Origin: QHCA01 sp003244095
GTDB taxonomy: Bacteria; Actinomycetota; Actinomycetes; Mycobacteriales; QHCA01
Reading direction: 5' to 3'
Length of the DNA stretch: 19,732 nt
NCBI GenBank assembly: GCA_038329965.1
Contig: JBBQNN010000077.1
Span: 1 to 19,732, forward strand
Both the position numbers and the translations under genes were made by a program. Positions 1 to 7,321 of this stretch are shown here, piece after piece (position 1 is the first letter of the stretch; the number at the start of each line of letters is the position of its first letter). The notes under the pieces are model-generated. The model did no database searches. It saw only the letters and a program-made list of their open reading frames with translations, and was not told the origin of the DNA.

Positions 1-585
1 CGGCGCGCCGGCGGTGCCGGAGCCCGGCGGCGGGTCGGCGGCGGCCAGCAGGCGCCGCACCCCGGCCGCGAGTTGCCGCAGGACGGTGGACCGGCTCAGG
101 CCGAGGATGCGCGCCGTGTCGCCGATCGTGCGCCCGGCGGAGTACGTCACGGCCAGCGCCAGCCGCTGCTGGGGATCCAGATCGGCTGCCGCTCCTCCCA
201 TCTGTGCTGCCAGGACAAGACTGTGGGCCAGTTGTTGGGCGTCCCGTGCGGCATCTGCCGGCGGCGGGCCCTCGGCCGGCCGGGCCGCCGCCGAACTCAT
301 CCGGCGGGCCGTCCGGGTGGCCCGCTCGTGGGTCAGGGCGGCCAGCCGCGTCCGCGCCGGCCCGGCTGCCAGACCGCCCTGATCCGACCCGGCCCACACG
401 TCGGTGAACACCTCGTAGGTGACCTCCGCGGCGGCAGCCGGTGAGGACGTGACGTGCAGTGCCAGGGTGTAGACCGCCGCCCCGCAGTCCGCGTAGAGCT
501 TCAGCAGCCCGCCGGGGTCACCCTGCAGCACCCGCGCGACGGGCGGGCCGCCCAGCCCGGGCGGGGTGTCGGTCGGTCCAGGCAT
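1..585 (-). CDS. ECF-type RNA polymerase sigma factor (3' end outside window)
   Basis: The reading frame is open from an ATG at 585 to the left edge, giving 195 residues with no stop. Residues about 27-66 (LLKLYADCGAAVYTLAL, then EVTYEVFTDVWAG) look like sigma-70 region 2, which binds core polymerase and the -10 element. Residues about 136-182 (LDPQQRLAL, then TIGDTARILGLSRSTVLRQL) are a good region 4 helix-turn-helix for -35 recognition. The linker between them is Ala/Pro rich. GGGGG lies 8 bases before the ATG. Region 2 is less acidic than usual (EVTYEVF where EDVVQEVF is typical). The gene is divergent from the DUF4331 operon, so control of that operon or of itself is plausible but not shown. 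An anti-sigma gene could follow beyond the left edge. The family call is firm; the regulon is inference. Confidence 0.8.
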   Translation of the reverse strand, partial: MPGPTDTPPGLGGPPVARVLQGDPGGLLKLYADCGAAVYTLALHVTSSPAAAAEVTYEVFTDVWAGSDQGGLAAGPARTRLAALTHERATRTARRMSSAAARPAEGPPPADAARDAQQLAHSLVLAAQMGGAAADLDPQQRLALAVTYSAGRTIGDTARILGLSRSTVLRQLAAGVRRLLAAADPPPGSGTAGAP

Positions 586-898
586 GTCAGCGGCCCCCGT
601 ACTGTGACCGAACCCCTGATTGAACCCGGCCTCCCACCCCACATTACGCCCGATAACCGGCGGCCAGGATCTGCTCCCCCTCGCGTGGCGTGGCTGAGAC
701 ACCCCGATGCCTCGACACCACCGTTCGGGGAAAAAGTAGCTCGGTTGTCGAACCGCGGAGCCCCTATGAGGCGAATGTCGTGCATACCTGGCGTCAGGAT
801 CGGGATGAGGCTTCCCAGCCCGCGATCAATCGGCTGATCAGGCCAGGTGTTACGGCCGATGCGGGTTCAGCAGTTCGACTACAACAGGAGGAGCGAGT
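586..898. promoter_or_regulatory. Divergent intergenic region between sigma gene and DUF4331 gene
   Basis: These 313 bases contain no convincing gene and must hold both divergent promoters. The short open frames here change strand and frame and lack ribosome binding sites. Visible items are an 11-base direct repeat at 605-627, a loose inverted pair CCCCGA...TCGGGG around 703-728, and a strong AGGAGG at 886-891 serving the DUF4331 start. I could not place a -35/-10 pair with confidence; a GGAA-type ECF -35 element is not clear. Confidence 0.45.
605..627. repeat. Tandem direct repeat upstream of the sigma gene
   Basis: TGACCGAACCC (605-615) is followed after one base by TGATTGAACCC (617-627), giving 9 of 11 identical positions on a 12-base period. 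It lies 20 bases upstream of the sigma-factor ATG, where a promoter or operator would be expected. The repeat is seen directly; any binding role is inference. Confidence 0.4.
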
Positions 899-2524
899 AT
901 GCGTGCATATGCACGGTCGCGGCTGCGGCGGTTGTCGGTAGTTTCCTTGGCGGCGGGGGTTGCCGTCACCGGGGCGCTCATCGGGAGTGCCGGGGTCGCC
1001 AACGCGTCCAGTCACCGGGAGGCACCGCTGATCGCTGGTGACCCCAAGGTCGACAACACCGACGTCTACGCATTCACCAGTCCCGACAAAACCGACAGTG
1101 TCACGCTGATCGCCAACTGGATTCCCTTCGAGGAGCCGAACGGCGGGCCGAACTTCTACCCGTTCCAGGCCGGTGCCCAGTACGACATCAACATCGACAA
1201 CAACGGTGACGGCGTTGCCGACGTCACCTACCGTTGGGTGTTCACCGACCAGGACAAGCGGGGCACCAGCACGTTCCTGTACAACAACGGCCCGGTGACG
1301 TCCCTCAGCGACCCGAACCTGTTGTTCCGGCAGACGTACACGCTGCAGGAGATCACGGGCGGGGTCACCACGACGCTGACCACCGGCGTTGCCGCACCGT
1401 CGAACGTCGGCAAGGCGTCGATGCCCGACTACGCCAGCCTGCGCAGTCAGGCCGTCAAGTCTTTCGGCGGCTCCAAGACCTTCGCCGGTCAGGCTGATGA
1501 CCCGTTCTTCCTCGACCTGCGCGTGTTCGACCTGCTGTACGGGGCGAACCTGAAGGAGACCGGGCACGACACGCTCGCCGGCTACAACGTCAACACGATC
1601 GCCCTGCAGGTCCCCAAGAGTGCGCTGGCGTTGAAGGGGAACGCGACCCGTAACCCGGTCATCGGCGTCTGGAGCGCTACCAACAAGCAGACGCTGACCT
1701 TGTCCAAGGGCAAGGCCGCCCTCGGCGGGCCGCAGGTCCAGGTGTCGCGGCTGGGTAACCCGTTGATCAACGAGGTCATCGTCCCGGCCGGGCTGAAGGA
1801 CGCGTTCAACTCGATCCCGCCGAGCGCCGACCACACGATCCAGCCGGTCGTCGACCGGGTCACCAGCCCTGAGGTGCCCAAGCTCATCCAGGCCATCTAC
1901 GGCATCAAGGCGCCGGCGACTCCGCGCAACGACCTGGTGGAGATCTTCCTGACGGGTATCGCCAAGAACGCGCCTACGCTGGGCAGTTCCAAGGCGCCGA
2001 TCCAGGCCGATCTCAACTCGCAGGTCCTCAACAAGGACGTCGCGCCCGCGAGTTTCGTCCCGGCGGAGGAGATGCGGCTGAACATGGCGGTCCCGGTCAC
2101 CAAGAACCCGAACCGGCTGGGTGTCCTGGCCAAGGATTTCCAGGGGTTCCCGAACGGCCGCCGGCTCACCGACGATGTGGTCGACATCGAGCTGCAGGCG
2201 CTGGAAGGCGCCGCGCAGACCGGCAAGATCGTCCCGGCGCTCGCGGCCGGTGACCGTGTCAACGTGAACGACTCGGCCTTCTCCGCGTCGTTCCCCTACG
2301 TCGCCTTGCCGCACACCGCCTCCGTCAACGGGGCGGGCGGCAGTAGCTCCGGCGTTTCGGTCACGCTGCGTGGCGGCGTGGCGACCGGTGACGGTGGCAG
2401 CAACATCGGTGGTTTCCCGGGGTACGTCCCGGCATCGACGGTGCTGGCCGTGCTGCTCCTCGGCAGTGGCGTCGTGATCCTGCGTCGCCGCCGTGAGCAC
2501 GGTCTGTCCGGCCAGCTGGCCTGA
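899..2524 (+). CDS. Secreted, membrane-anchored DUF4331 family protein
   Basis: This is a 541-residue protein starting at an ATG with AGGAGG seven bases upstream. The N-terminus has Arg residues, a hydrophobic stretch and an AXA site (A34-N35-A36), so a Sec signal peptide cleaved before SSHREAP is expected. The SHREAPLIAGDP...DNTDVYAF block just after it is the hallmark of DUF4331 (PF14224), whose biochemical function is not established. A Gly/Ser-rich linker (about residues 470-505) leads to a membrane helix at about 510-529 followed by RRRRE and a short tail. The body therefore sits outside the cell, tethered at its C-terminus. It is the first gene of a plus-strand cluster that continues, past a hairpin, into a TPR protein and a lipoprotein. 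Family and topology are well supported; the role is unknown. Confidence 0.9.
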   Translation: MRAYARSRLRRLSVVSLAAGVAVTGALIGSAGVANASSHREAPLIAGDPKVDNTDVYAFTSPDKTDSVTLIANWIPFEEPNGGPNFYPFQAGAQYDINIDNNGDGVADVTYRWVFTDQDKRGTSTFLYNNGPVTSLSDPNLLFRQTYTLQEITGGVTTTLTTGVAAPSNVGKASMPDYASLRSQAVKSFGGSKTFAGQADDPFFLDLRVFDLLYGANLKETGHDTLAGYNVNTIALQVPKSALALKGNATRNPVIGVWSATNKQTLTLSKGKAALGGPQVQVSRLGNPLINEVIVPAGLKDAFNSIPPSADHTIQPVVDRVTSPEVPKLIQAIYGIKAPATPRNDLVEIFLTGIAKNAPTLGSSKAPIQADLNSQVLNKDVAPASFVPAEEMRLNMAVPVTKNPNRLGVLAKDFQGFPNGRRLTDDVVDIELQALEGAAQTGKIVPALAAGDRVNVNDSAFSASFPYVALPHTASVNGAGGSSSGVSVTLRGGVATGDGGSNIGGFPGYVPASTVLAVLLLGSGVVILRRRREHGLSGQLA

Positions 2525-2530
2525 TCGCGA

Positions 2531-2569
2531 TTGGGTGGCGCGGTCCCGTTGCGGGGCCGCGCCACCCAG
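2531..2569 (+). terminator. Strong hairpin after the DUF4331 gene
   Basis: GGGTGGCGCGGTCCC (2533-2547) pairs with GGGGCCGCGCCACCC (2553-2567) over 15 bp with one G-U wobble and a five-base GTTGC loop; T2532-A2568 extends it. It begins seven bases after the DUF4331 stop. There is no T tract, so it may be a terminator of the kind common in high-GC actinobacteria, or an element that stabilises the DUF4331 mRNA and lowers downstream expression. Confidence 0.7.
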
Positions 2570-2603
2570 CGCGGTGCCGCCTTGAGGGAAAGGTAGTGCC
2601 ACC

Positions 2604-2741
2604 ATGATCGACCTCCAGCCCCCCTCACCCGAGGGAGCCGAGCCGGCCCGGTCCGGTACGGCGGCCCATCCCAAGAACGCGTTCCCCGACAAGCAGGTGT
2701 ACGCCCCGAGCCCCGGGGCCGCGCTGCGGACGGGGGCCTGA
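2604..2741 (+). CDS. Possible small protein, 45 residues, unknown function
   Basis: An ATG at 2604 opens a frame ending at TGA 2739-2741. GAGGGAAAGG lies upstream, but about ten bases away, slightly far for a good ribosome binding site. The product is Pro/Ala rich with the central segment HPKNAFPDKQVYAP, and has no signal peptide, membrane helix or Cys. It fills the gap between the hairpin and the TPR gene and ends 25 bases before the TPR start, which fits translational coupling. I do not recognise the family. It could be non-coding; only conservation would settle that. Confidence 0.4.
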   Translation: MIDLQPPSPEGAEPARSGTAAHPKNAFPDKQVYAPSPGAALRTGA

Positions 2742-2766
2742 CATTCCACGGCTGCGACTCCCGACC

Positions 2767-4077
2767 GTGCTGATCGCGGTGGCGGTGCTGCTGCTCGGCG
2801 TGACCGTGGGCGCCTACGTCCACGGTCACGGTCGACACGACGCCAGAGCGTCGGCCAGCCCCGGGGCCCCGAGTGTCACGCCGGCCGGTGTCGTTGGTGG
2901 CGGCACCATCGCTCAGTCGATCGCCCGGGCGCAGCAACGGCTGCGAGATGCACCCACGGACTACCGGACGTGGGCCGAGCTTGGCGCCGCTTACGTCCAG
3001 CAGGGCCGTATCACCGGGGACCCGTCCTACTACCCCAAGTCCGACGGTGCGCTCAAGCGCTCGCTGCAGCTGAACCAGGCCGACAACTGGGAGGCGCTGA
3101 CCGGCATGGGCGCCCTCGCCAACGCCCGCCACGACTTCACCGCCGCGCTGTCCTGGGGCCGCAAGGCCCAGGCGGTCAACGCCTACTCGGCCAGCGTGTA
3201 CGGCGTCCTCAACGACGCGCTCACCCAGCTCGGTGACTACCCCGCGGCTCGGGCCGCGCTGCAGAAGATGCTCGACCTGCACCCGGGCATCCCGGCCTAC
3301 GCGCGGGCCTCCTACGACTTCGAGGAACGTGGCCTGGTCGACCAGGCCACCGCCGCGTTGCAGCGGGCACTGGCCGAAGCCTCCGAGCCGGCCGACGTGG
3401 CATTCTGTCGCTACTACCTCGGCGAGCTGGCCTTCAACGGCGGAAACCTCGACGAGGCAGCCACGCAGTACCGGCTGGGGCTGGCGGCCGATCCTGCCTA
3501 CGATCCGCTCCTGGCAGGGAAGGCCAAGGCCGAAGCGGCTCGCGGCGATGCGACTACGGCCCTGCGCGACTACGCCACCGTCACCGGCCGGGTGCCCCAG
3601 CCGCAGTACCTGTTGGAGTACGGCGAGTTGCTCCAATCGCTTGGCCGTACGGCGGAAGCGGCTCAGCAGTACCGGCTGCTGGACGTCGAGCAACGACTGC
3701 TCAAGGCCAACGGCGTGACCGACGACCTGACGTCGGCCCAGTTCGAAGCCGACCACGGGTCGCCCGCCGCTGCCGTACAGCACGGGAAGGTCGAGTGGGG
3801 CAGGCGGCACAGCGTCCTCGTCGCGGACGCTCTCGGTTGGGCGCTGCACCGGGCCGGCCGCGACGCCGAGGCCCTGACCTATGCACAGCAGGCCAACCGG
3901 CTGGGCTGGCGCAACGCGGTGTTCCACTATCACCTCGGCATGATCGAGCTGGGGCTTGGCCAGCGTGAAGCTGCCCGGCGAGACCTCACCCAGGCGGCGC
4001 GCATCAACCCGCACTTCTCGCCGTTGCAGGCCACGGCTGCGCGCACCGCCCTGGCGTCCCTGGGCGGCGCGGCGTGA
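2767..4077 (+). CDS. Membrane-anchored tetratricopeptide repeat protein
   Basis: The product is 436 residues from a GTG. Residues 1-19 are a hydrophobic anchor (LIAVAVLLLGVTVGAYV), then a low-complexity Ala/Pro/Gly linker to about residue 48. The rest is tandem helical repeats with TPR-like pattern (DYRTWAELGAAYVQQG, DNWEALTGMGALANARHDF, DVAFCRYYLGELAFNGGNLDEAATQYRLGL, FHYHLGMIELGLGQREAARRDL). TPR domains bind partner proteins, so an extracytoplasmic scaffold is likely, perhaps for the DUF4331 protein encoded upstream. The start is uncertain: no good ribosome binding site precedes 2767, and the frame stays open upstream (reading PRLRLPT before the helix). Translation may be coupled to the small frame ending at 2741. 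Confidence 0.85.
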   Translation: MLIAVAVLLLGVTVGAYVHGHGRHDARASASPGAPSVTPAGVVGGGTIAQSIARAQQRLRDAPTDYRTWAELGAAYVQQGRITGDPSYYPKSDGALKRSLQLNQADNWEALTGMGALANARHDFTAALSWGRKAQAVNAYSASVYGVLNDALTQLGDYPAARAALQKMLDLHPGIPAYARASYDFEERGLVDQATAALQRALAEASEPADVAFCRYYLGELAFNGGNLDEAATQYRLGLAADPAYDPLLAGKAKAEAARGDATTALRDYATVTGRVPQPQYLLEYGELLQSLGRTAEAAQQYRLLDVEQRLLKANGVTDDLTSAQFEADHGSPAAAVQHGKVEWGRRHSVLVADALGWALHRAGRDAEALTYAQQANRLGWRNAVFHYHLGMIELGLGQREAARRDLTQAARINPHFSPLQATAARTALASLGGAA

Positions 4078-4436
4078 CGAGCCGGCCGAAGGCGCTGCGC
4101 CGGCTGCCCGTCACGGGCGCCGTGTTGGCCGCGGCCGTGCTCGCGGGGTGCGGCGGCGCTGCGGCCAGGACTGAGCGACACGGCTTCGACAACGAGGGCG
4201 GCCGGCCCATCCCGTGCATGACGCACCAGACGGCTCAACCCGACCGCGGATACACCAGCGCGGCCAAGGCAAACACCGGCAAGATCCTGCTGATGCTGCG
4301 CTACTACACCGGCAACGGCGCCAAGGCGTACTGCGACAAGAAGCCGCCCAGCCCCACCGACAAGACCTGGGCGCGGCTATACGTCCGACTCGGCGCTGAC
4401 CCGGCAAGAGTGCGGCGCATCACCGGCACCGGTTGA
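4074..4436 (+). CDS. Small putative lipoprotein
   Basis: The start GTG overlaps the TPR gene's TGA (GTGA at 4074-4077), a sign of translational coupling in one operon. The 120-residue product has a Lys/Arg-rich N-terminus, a hydrophobic segment and the lipobox LAGC with the lipidated Cys at residue 26. The mature part is about 95 residues, has two further Cys (in IPCMTH and AYCDKK) that could form a disulfide, and ends in a basic tail. I do not recognise a family. It probably sits on the outer face of the membrane next to the TPR and DUF4331 proteins; that partnership is inferred from gene order. Confidence 0.75.
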   Translation: MTSRPKALRRLPVTGAVLAAAVLAGCGGAAARTERHGFDNEGGRPIPCMTHQTAQPDRGYTSAAKANTGKILLMLRYYTGNGAKAYCDKKPPSPTDKTWARLYVRLGADPARVRRITGTG

Positions 4437-4466
4437 CCTCGGGGTCGCACCTGCCGCCACGGTCGA

Positions 4467-4532
4467 GGTGACCGGTCCGCAAGAGGTGCAAACCGCTGAC
4501 TCCGTCCCGGTCGAACTACCTGCGGGGTCACC
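4467..4532 (+). ncRNA. Candidate structured leader upstream of the NlpC/P60 gene
   Basis: Four nested helices can be read by eye: GGTGACC (4467-4473) with GGTCACC (4526-4532), CCGC (4477-4480) with GCGG (4522-4525), AGGT (4484-4487) with ACCT (4518-4521), and ACCG (4492-4495) with CGGT (4508-4511). Three-base bulges separate the first three on the 5' side only. The element ends 116 bases before the NlpC/P60 start. In actinobacteria such hydrolase genes are often preceded by the c-di-AMP (ydaO) riboswitch, but I do not see that family's diagnostic sequences. It could also be a chance fold in GC-rich DNA or a terminator for the lipoprotein operon. Confidence 0.35.
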
Positions 4533-4648
4533 GTTCCTGCAGTCGATCCCAGCCTTGATCGTCACCATTCAAAGCGATGTCCAGATATTTGATCCGGCCC
4601 GAGATGGGCACTGCCAAAGCGGCTGGAGAGGCCGTCAAAGGGGGTCTG

Positions 4649-5683
4649 ATGCGAGCAGCGTTGAGAGTACGTGGCGGAGGGCGCCTTGCGGTGTCCGTGC
4701 TCGCGGTCGCGCTGGTCACGGCGTTCGGTACGCCGGCACCGCGGGCTGCGGTACGGCCCGCGGTCTCGCCCGCCCCGTGGCCGGCCGCTCTGACGGCCGC
4801 CGATCTCGCCGCGATCTGGGCACAGCCGACGGCGGCGCCGTCGTCGTCGAATGGCATCACGCCGCCCGGTGGTTCGGCGCCTGCTCAGGTAGCGGTGGCA
4901 ACGCCCGCTGCCGCTGTCGTCAACACCGTGATCACCTTCGCCCGGCGGCAACTGGGCCTGCCCTATCAGTGGGGTGGCAACGGCCCCCAGCGAGGCGACG
5001 CCGGTTTCGACTGCTCCGGCCTCACGCAGTCGGCTTATGCCGCCGGTGGGGTGGCGCTTCCCCGTACGGCACACACGCAGTTCTACACCGACCCGCAGGT
5101 CGCGCCCGGGGCTGCGCTCCGGCCGGGCGACCTCGTCTTCTACGGAACGTTGTCCAGCGTCCATCATGTCGGGCTCTACATCGGCCGGCAGGTGATGATC
5201 CATGCGCCGACGTTCGGGCAGAACGTGCAGGTGTCGCACTACCGGTGGGCGGGGGACGATTACGTCGGCGCCACTCGACCCACCGCAACCCTGGGGAGCC
5301 TAGGGACGTACGCCCCCGAGCTGCCGTCCAGGCTGCCGGCCGGAGACTCAACGGCTTCCGGGCCGGGCCGCGCGGGGTCGGGTCAGAGCTCAGGTTCGCC
5401 TGCGGTTGCACCGACTCCGGGCCCGCCCGCGAACGCGACGACGCCCACCGTGCCTACCACGCCGACCGCGCCCGGCCATCCGGGTCAGCCGACTCCTGGC
5501 GTACCGGCGCCGAAGCCCGGCGCCCCTGCGCCGGGACCGGGACCGGGACCGGGACCGACTCAGCCGCCGCCAGTGATCGTGATCAAGCGTCCGCCACTGC
5601 CACTGCCGAGTCTTCCCCCGCTACCCGTACCGACGTTCCCACCGTTGTTCCCGGCACTCGGCCACGTGGTTGGACTGCTCTGA
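4649..5683 (+). CDS. Exported NlpC/P60 family cell-wall endopeptidase with Pro-rich tail
   Basis: The chosen start is the ATG at 4649, preceded by AAAGGGGG at about five bases and followed by a signal peptide (MRAALRVRGGG, then a hydrophobic run ending TPAPRA). An in-frame ATG at 4577 would bury that signal. The protein is 344 residues. The NlpC/P60 domain (about residues 90-210) has Cys122 in FDCSGL, His173 in HHVGLYIG and His185 in MIHAP, the usual Cys-His-His triad for cleaving gamma-D-Glu-diaminopimelate stem-peptide bonds, as in RipA-type enzymes. After about residue 225 the sequence is Ser/Gly then Pro/Thr rich, with four Gly-Pro repeats and a final Pro/Leu-rich stretch, which may span or bind the wall. 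No SH3 or coiled-coil regulatory domain is visible at the N-terminus. Confidence 0.9.
   Translation: MRAALRVRGGGRLAVSVLAVALVTAFGTPAPRAAVRPAVSPAPWPAALTAADLAAIWAQPTAAPSSSNGITPPGGSAPAQVAVATPAAAVVNTVITFARRQLGLPYQWGGNGPQRGDAGFDCSGLTQSAYAAGGVALPRTAHTQFYTDPQVAPGAALRPGDLVFYGTLSSVHHVGLYIGRQVMIHAPTFGQNVQVSHYRWAGDDYVGATRPTATLGSLGTYAPELPSRLPAGDSTASGPGRAGSGQSSGSPAVAPTPGPPANATTPTVPTTPTAPGHPGQPTPGVPAPKPGAPAPGPGPGPGPTQPPPVIVIKRPPLPLPSLPPLPVPTFPPLFPALGHVVGLL
5531..5554 (+). repeat. Hexamer tandem repeat CCGGGA x4 within the NlpC/P60 gene
   Basis: Four perfect copies of CCGGGA encode alternating Gly-Pro in the tail of the NlpC/P60 protein. Because the unit is six bases, copy-number change would keep the frame and only lengthen or shorten the tail. 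Confidence 0.8.
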
Positions 5684-6190
5684 CAGGTTGGTGTCGGCGA
5701 CCGTTGGGATGACGTCTTGCCGCACTCGCGCCACCCGTCTGCGGGCGCCCGCAGCACGTCTGCTTACGGAACGCCGACGTGTGGAGCCGCTGGCCGGCAC
5801 GTCGACAGGGTTTCGCCGTGACGACAGTGGTCCTCGTGACAGGCGAGCCGATCATGATCGACCATCAGGTCGAGTACCTCCGCTCGTGAGTAGGCGATGA
5901 ACCGGTGCACGTCGTCGGTCACTCGGTGGGCAGCGTTGTTGTCGGCGTACGCGTACCGATACCCCCCTGGGGAGGCTGAGGCGCTACTCGAGGAGTATCG
6001 GGCCGACCCGGCTGGTTGGTTCGGCGGCACCACCGACCTGTACGAGATCGACGTACACCGGCCACGCTATGGGCAGGTGAATACGCAGTTCGAGAAGGGG
6101 GCGTTACGTTACGGGCAGTCGTGGCCGCGGCGGTGCTGGCGTCCACACTGCCGGTGGTCGCGCTGCGGTGGTAGGAACGGGGGTCTGGCG
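5684..6190. other. About 500 bases without a convincing gene
   Basis: No frame here combines a ribosome binding site, sensible composition and adequate length. Traces are visible. The perfect 16-base palindrome at 5739-5754 may terminate the NlpC/P60 transcript. A minus-strand open frame (about 6033 to 5764, 89 codons) contains a Cys/His cluster (LACHEDHCRHGETLSTC). A plus-strand frame leading into the molybdoenzyme gene (5897-6190) reads GEAEALLEEYRADPAGWF. A short plus-strand stretch near 5905 reads VHVVGHSVGSVVV. These look like fragments or chance, and the mixture suggests decayed DNA. Confidence 0.4.
5739..5754 (+). terminator. Palindrome downstream of the NlpC/P60 gene
   Basis: CTGCGGGCGCCCGCAG is a perfect 16-base palindrome, able to form a 6-bp stem with a GCGC loop, 55 bases after the NlpC/P60 stop. 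No T tract follows. It may be a weak terminator or a protein-binding site. Confidence 0.35.
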
Positions 6191-7279
6191 ATGGGTTTGT
6201 GGGACAAGCGCGACGACATGGTTGTGCATGAGAGCGACCCGTACAACGCCGAGCCACCCAGAGGCGCGCTCGCGGGTCGGTTACTGACGCCCGTGGACGC
6301 CTTCTATAGCCGAAACCATGGACCGATCCCCCAACTCGACGCCGAGGCCTGGCAGCTGACGCTCGGCGGTCTGGTGACCAGCCCGGTCCGCATGTCGATC
6401 GCCGATCTGAAGAAGCGTTTCGAGCCGCGCACGATGGTCGCCACGCTGCAATGCGCGGGCAACCGGCGAGCGGGGCTGATCGAAGTCCGCGACATTCCGG
6501 GCGAGGATCCCTGGGGGCCGGGTGCGACGTCTACCGCCGAGTGGACCGGAGTGTCCCTTGCGGACGTGCTGGGCGCGGCGGGCATCTCCGCCGAGGCGCG
6601 GCATGTTGCGTTCGACGCACCGGACGTCTCGCAGCGGGCCAAGCCCGCCCAAACCTACGGCGCCTCCATCGACGTGAAGAAGGCGATCGCCGGTGAGGTG
6701 CTCCTCGCGTGGCAGATGAACGGGCAACCCCTCCCGCGCGTTCACGGCGGACCACTGCGGGTTGTGGTTCCGGGCTATATCGGGGCCCGGAGCGTGAAAT
6801 GGATTCAGCGCATCACCGCCCAGCGCGAGCCGTCCAGCAACTACTTCCAGGCCACCGCCTACAGGGTGCTGCCGTCCGAGTTCGACCTCGACACTGCCGG
6901 GCCGGGCGACGGCATCTCGCTGTCTTCGGTCGCCGTCAACGCCGACATTCTGTCTCCCGAGGACGGCGCGAAAGTGCCTGCCGGTCCCACGGAGATCAGC
7001 GGCTACGCGTTCGCCGGGGACGACCGAGGCGTTGCCCGGGTCGACGTGTCCCTCGACGGCGGCCACCACTGGGTACAAGCAGATCTCGAGGAGCAGGTCA
7101 GTCCCTGGGCGTGGCGTCACTGGCGCACCACGCTGGACCTGCCGGCCGGCGAGATGCAGATCACCGTCCGCGCCTGGGACACCTGCGCTGCCGTCCAACC
7201 TGAGTCGCCACAGCACCTGTGGAACCCGAAGGGCTACGCCAACAACTCCTGGGCGCACATTGGTCTCACCTGCCACTGA
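6191..7279 (+). CDS. Sulfite-oxidase-type molybdopterin-dependent oxidoreductase
   Basis: The chosen ATG at 6191 has GGGGG seven bases upstream and gives a 362-residue protein beginning MGLWDKRDDMVVHESDPYNAEP, typical of the family; the frame is open to 5897 but that extension looks non-coding. The molybdopterin domain (about residues 30-225) includes VATLQCAGNRR, where Cys88 would ligate molybdenum, and RVHGGPLRVVVPGYIGARSVKW. The C-terminal dimerisation domain (about 250-360) ends with WNPKGYANNSWAHI. Members oxidise sulfite or related substrates using a molybdenum cofactor. There is no heme domain, no twin-arginine signal and no adjacent cytochrome or membrane partner gene, so it appears cytoplasmic with an unknown electron acceptor. 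Substrate is inferred from family only. Confidence 0.88.
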   Translation: MGLWDKRDDMVVHESDPYNAEPPRGALAGRLLTPVDAFYSRNHGPIPQLDAEAWQLTLGGLVTSPVRMSIADLKKRFEPRTMVATLQCAGNRRAGLIEVRDIPGEDPWGPGATSTAEWTGVSLADVLGAAGISAEARHVAFDAPDVSQRAKPAQTYGASIDVKKAIAGEVLLAWQMNGQPLPRVHGGPLRVVVPGYIGARSVKWIQRITAQREPSSNYFQATAYRVLPSEFDLDTAGPGDGISLSSVAVNADILSPEDGAKVPAGPTEISGYAFAGDDRGVARVDVSLDGGHHWVQADLEEQVSPWAWRHWRTTLDLPAGEMQITVRAWDTCAAVQPESPQHLWNPKGYANNSWAHIGLTCH

Positions 7280-7321
7280 TGCAACTGGATCACAGCGCGA
7301 CCGGCCCGACGGCGGCGAGGG

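Noticed and set aside
794..2749. 651-codon open frame on the minus strand
   Set aside because: It mirrors the DUF4331 gene. The plus-strand product has a signal peptide, family motifs and a strong ribosome binding site; the mirror product is Arg/Val/Asp-rich without domains.
2296..4014. 572-codon open frame on the minus strand
   Set aside because: It is antisense to the TPR gene and the end of the DUF4331 gene, with no recognisable domain; typical high-GC shadow.
4555..4590. TTGATC plus AT-rich GATATT as a promoter for the NlpC/P60 gene
   Set aside because: The spacing is wrong for a -35/-10 pair (about 22 bases) and neither box is close enough to consensus.
4437..4648. c-di-AMP (ydaO) riboswitch before the NlpC/P60 gene
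   Set aside because: Expected from gene class, but the conserved GGGGGACC, GGGGUGAA and GACAGCUNACCUCG-type blocks are not seen.
4468..5712. 414-codon open frame on the plus strand
   Set aside because: It overlaps the NlpC/P60 gene in another frame and is Arg/Gly-rich low-complexity sequence.
5818..5970. GHSVGS motif suggesting an alpha/beta hydrolase remnant
   Set aside because: The frame has a stop just before and another soon after, with no other hydrolase motif; likely chance.
5897..6190. Longer N-terminus for the molybdoenzyme
   Set aside because: The ATG at 6191 has its own GGGGG site and the family-like opening; the extra 98 residues are unlike the family and no export signal is present.
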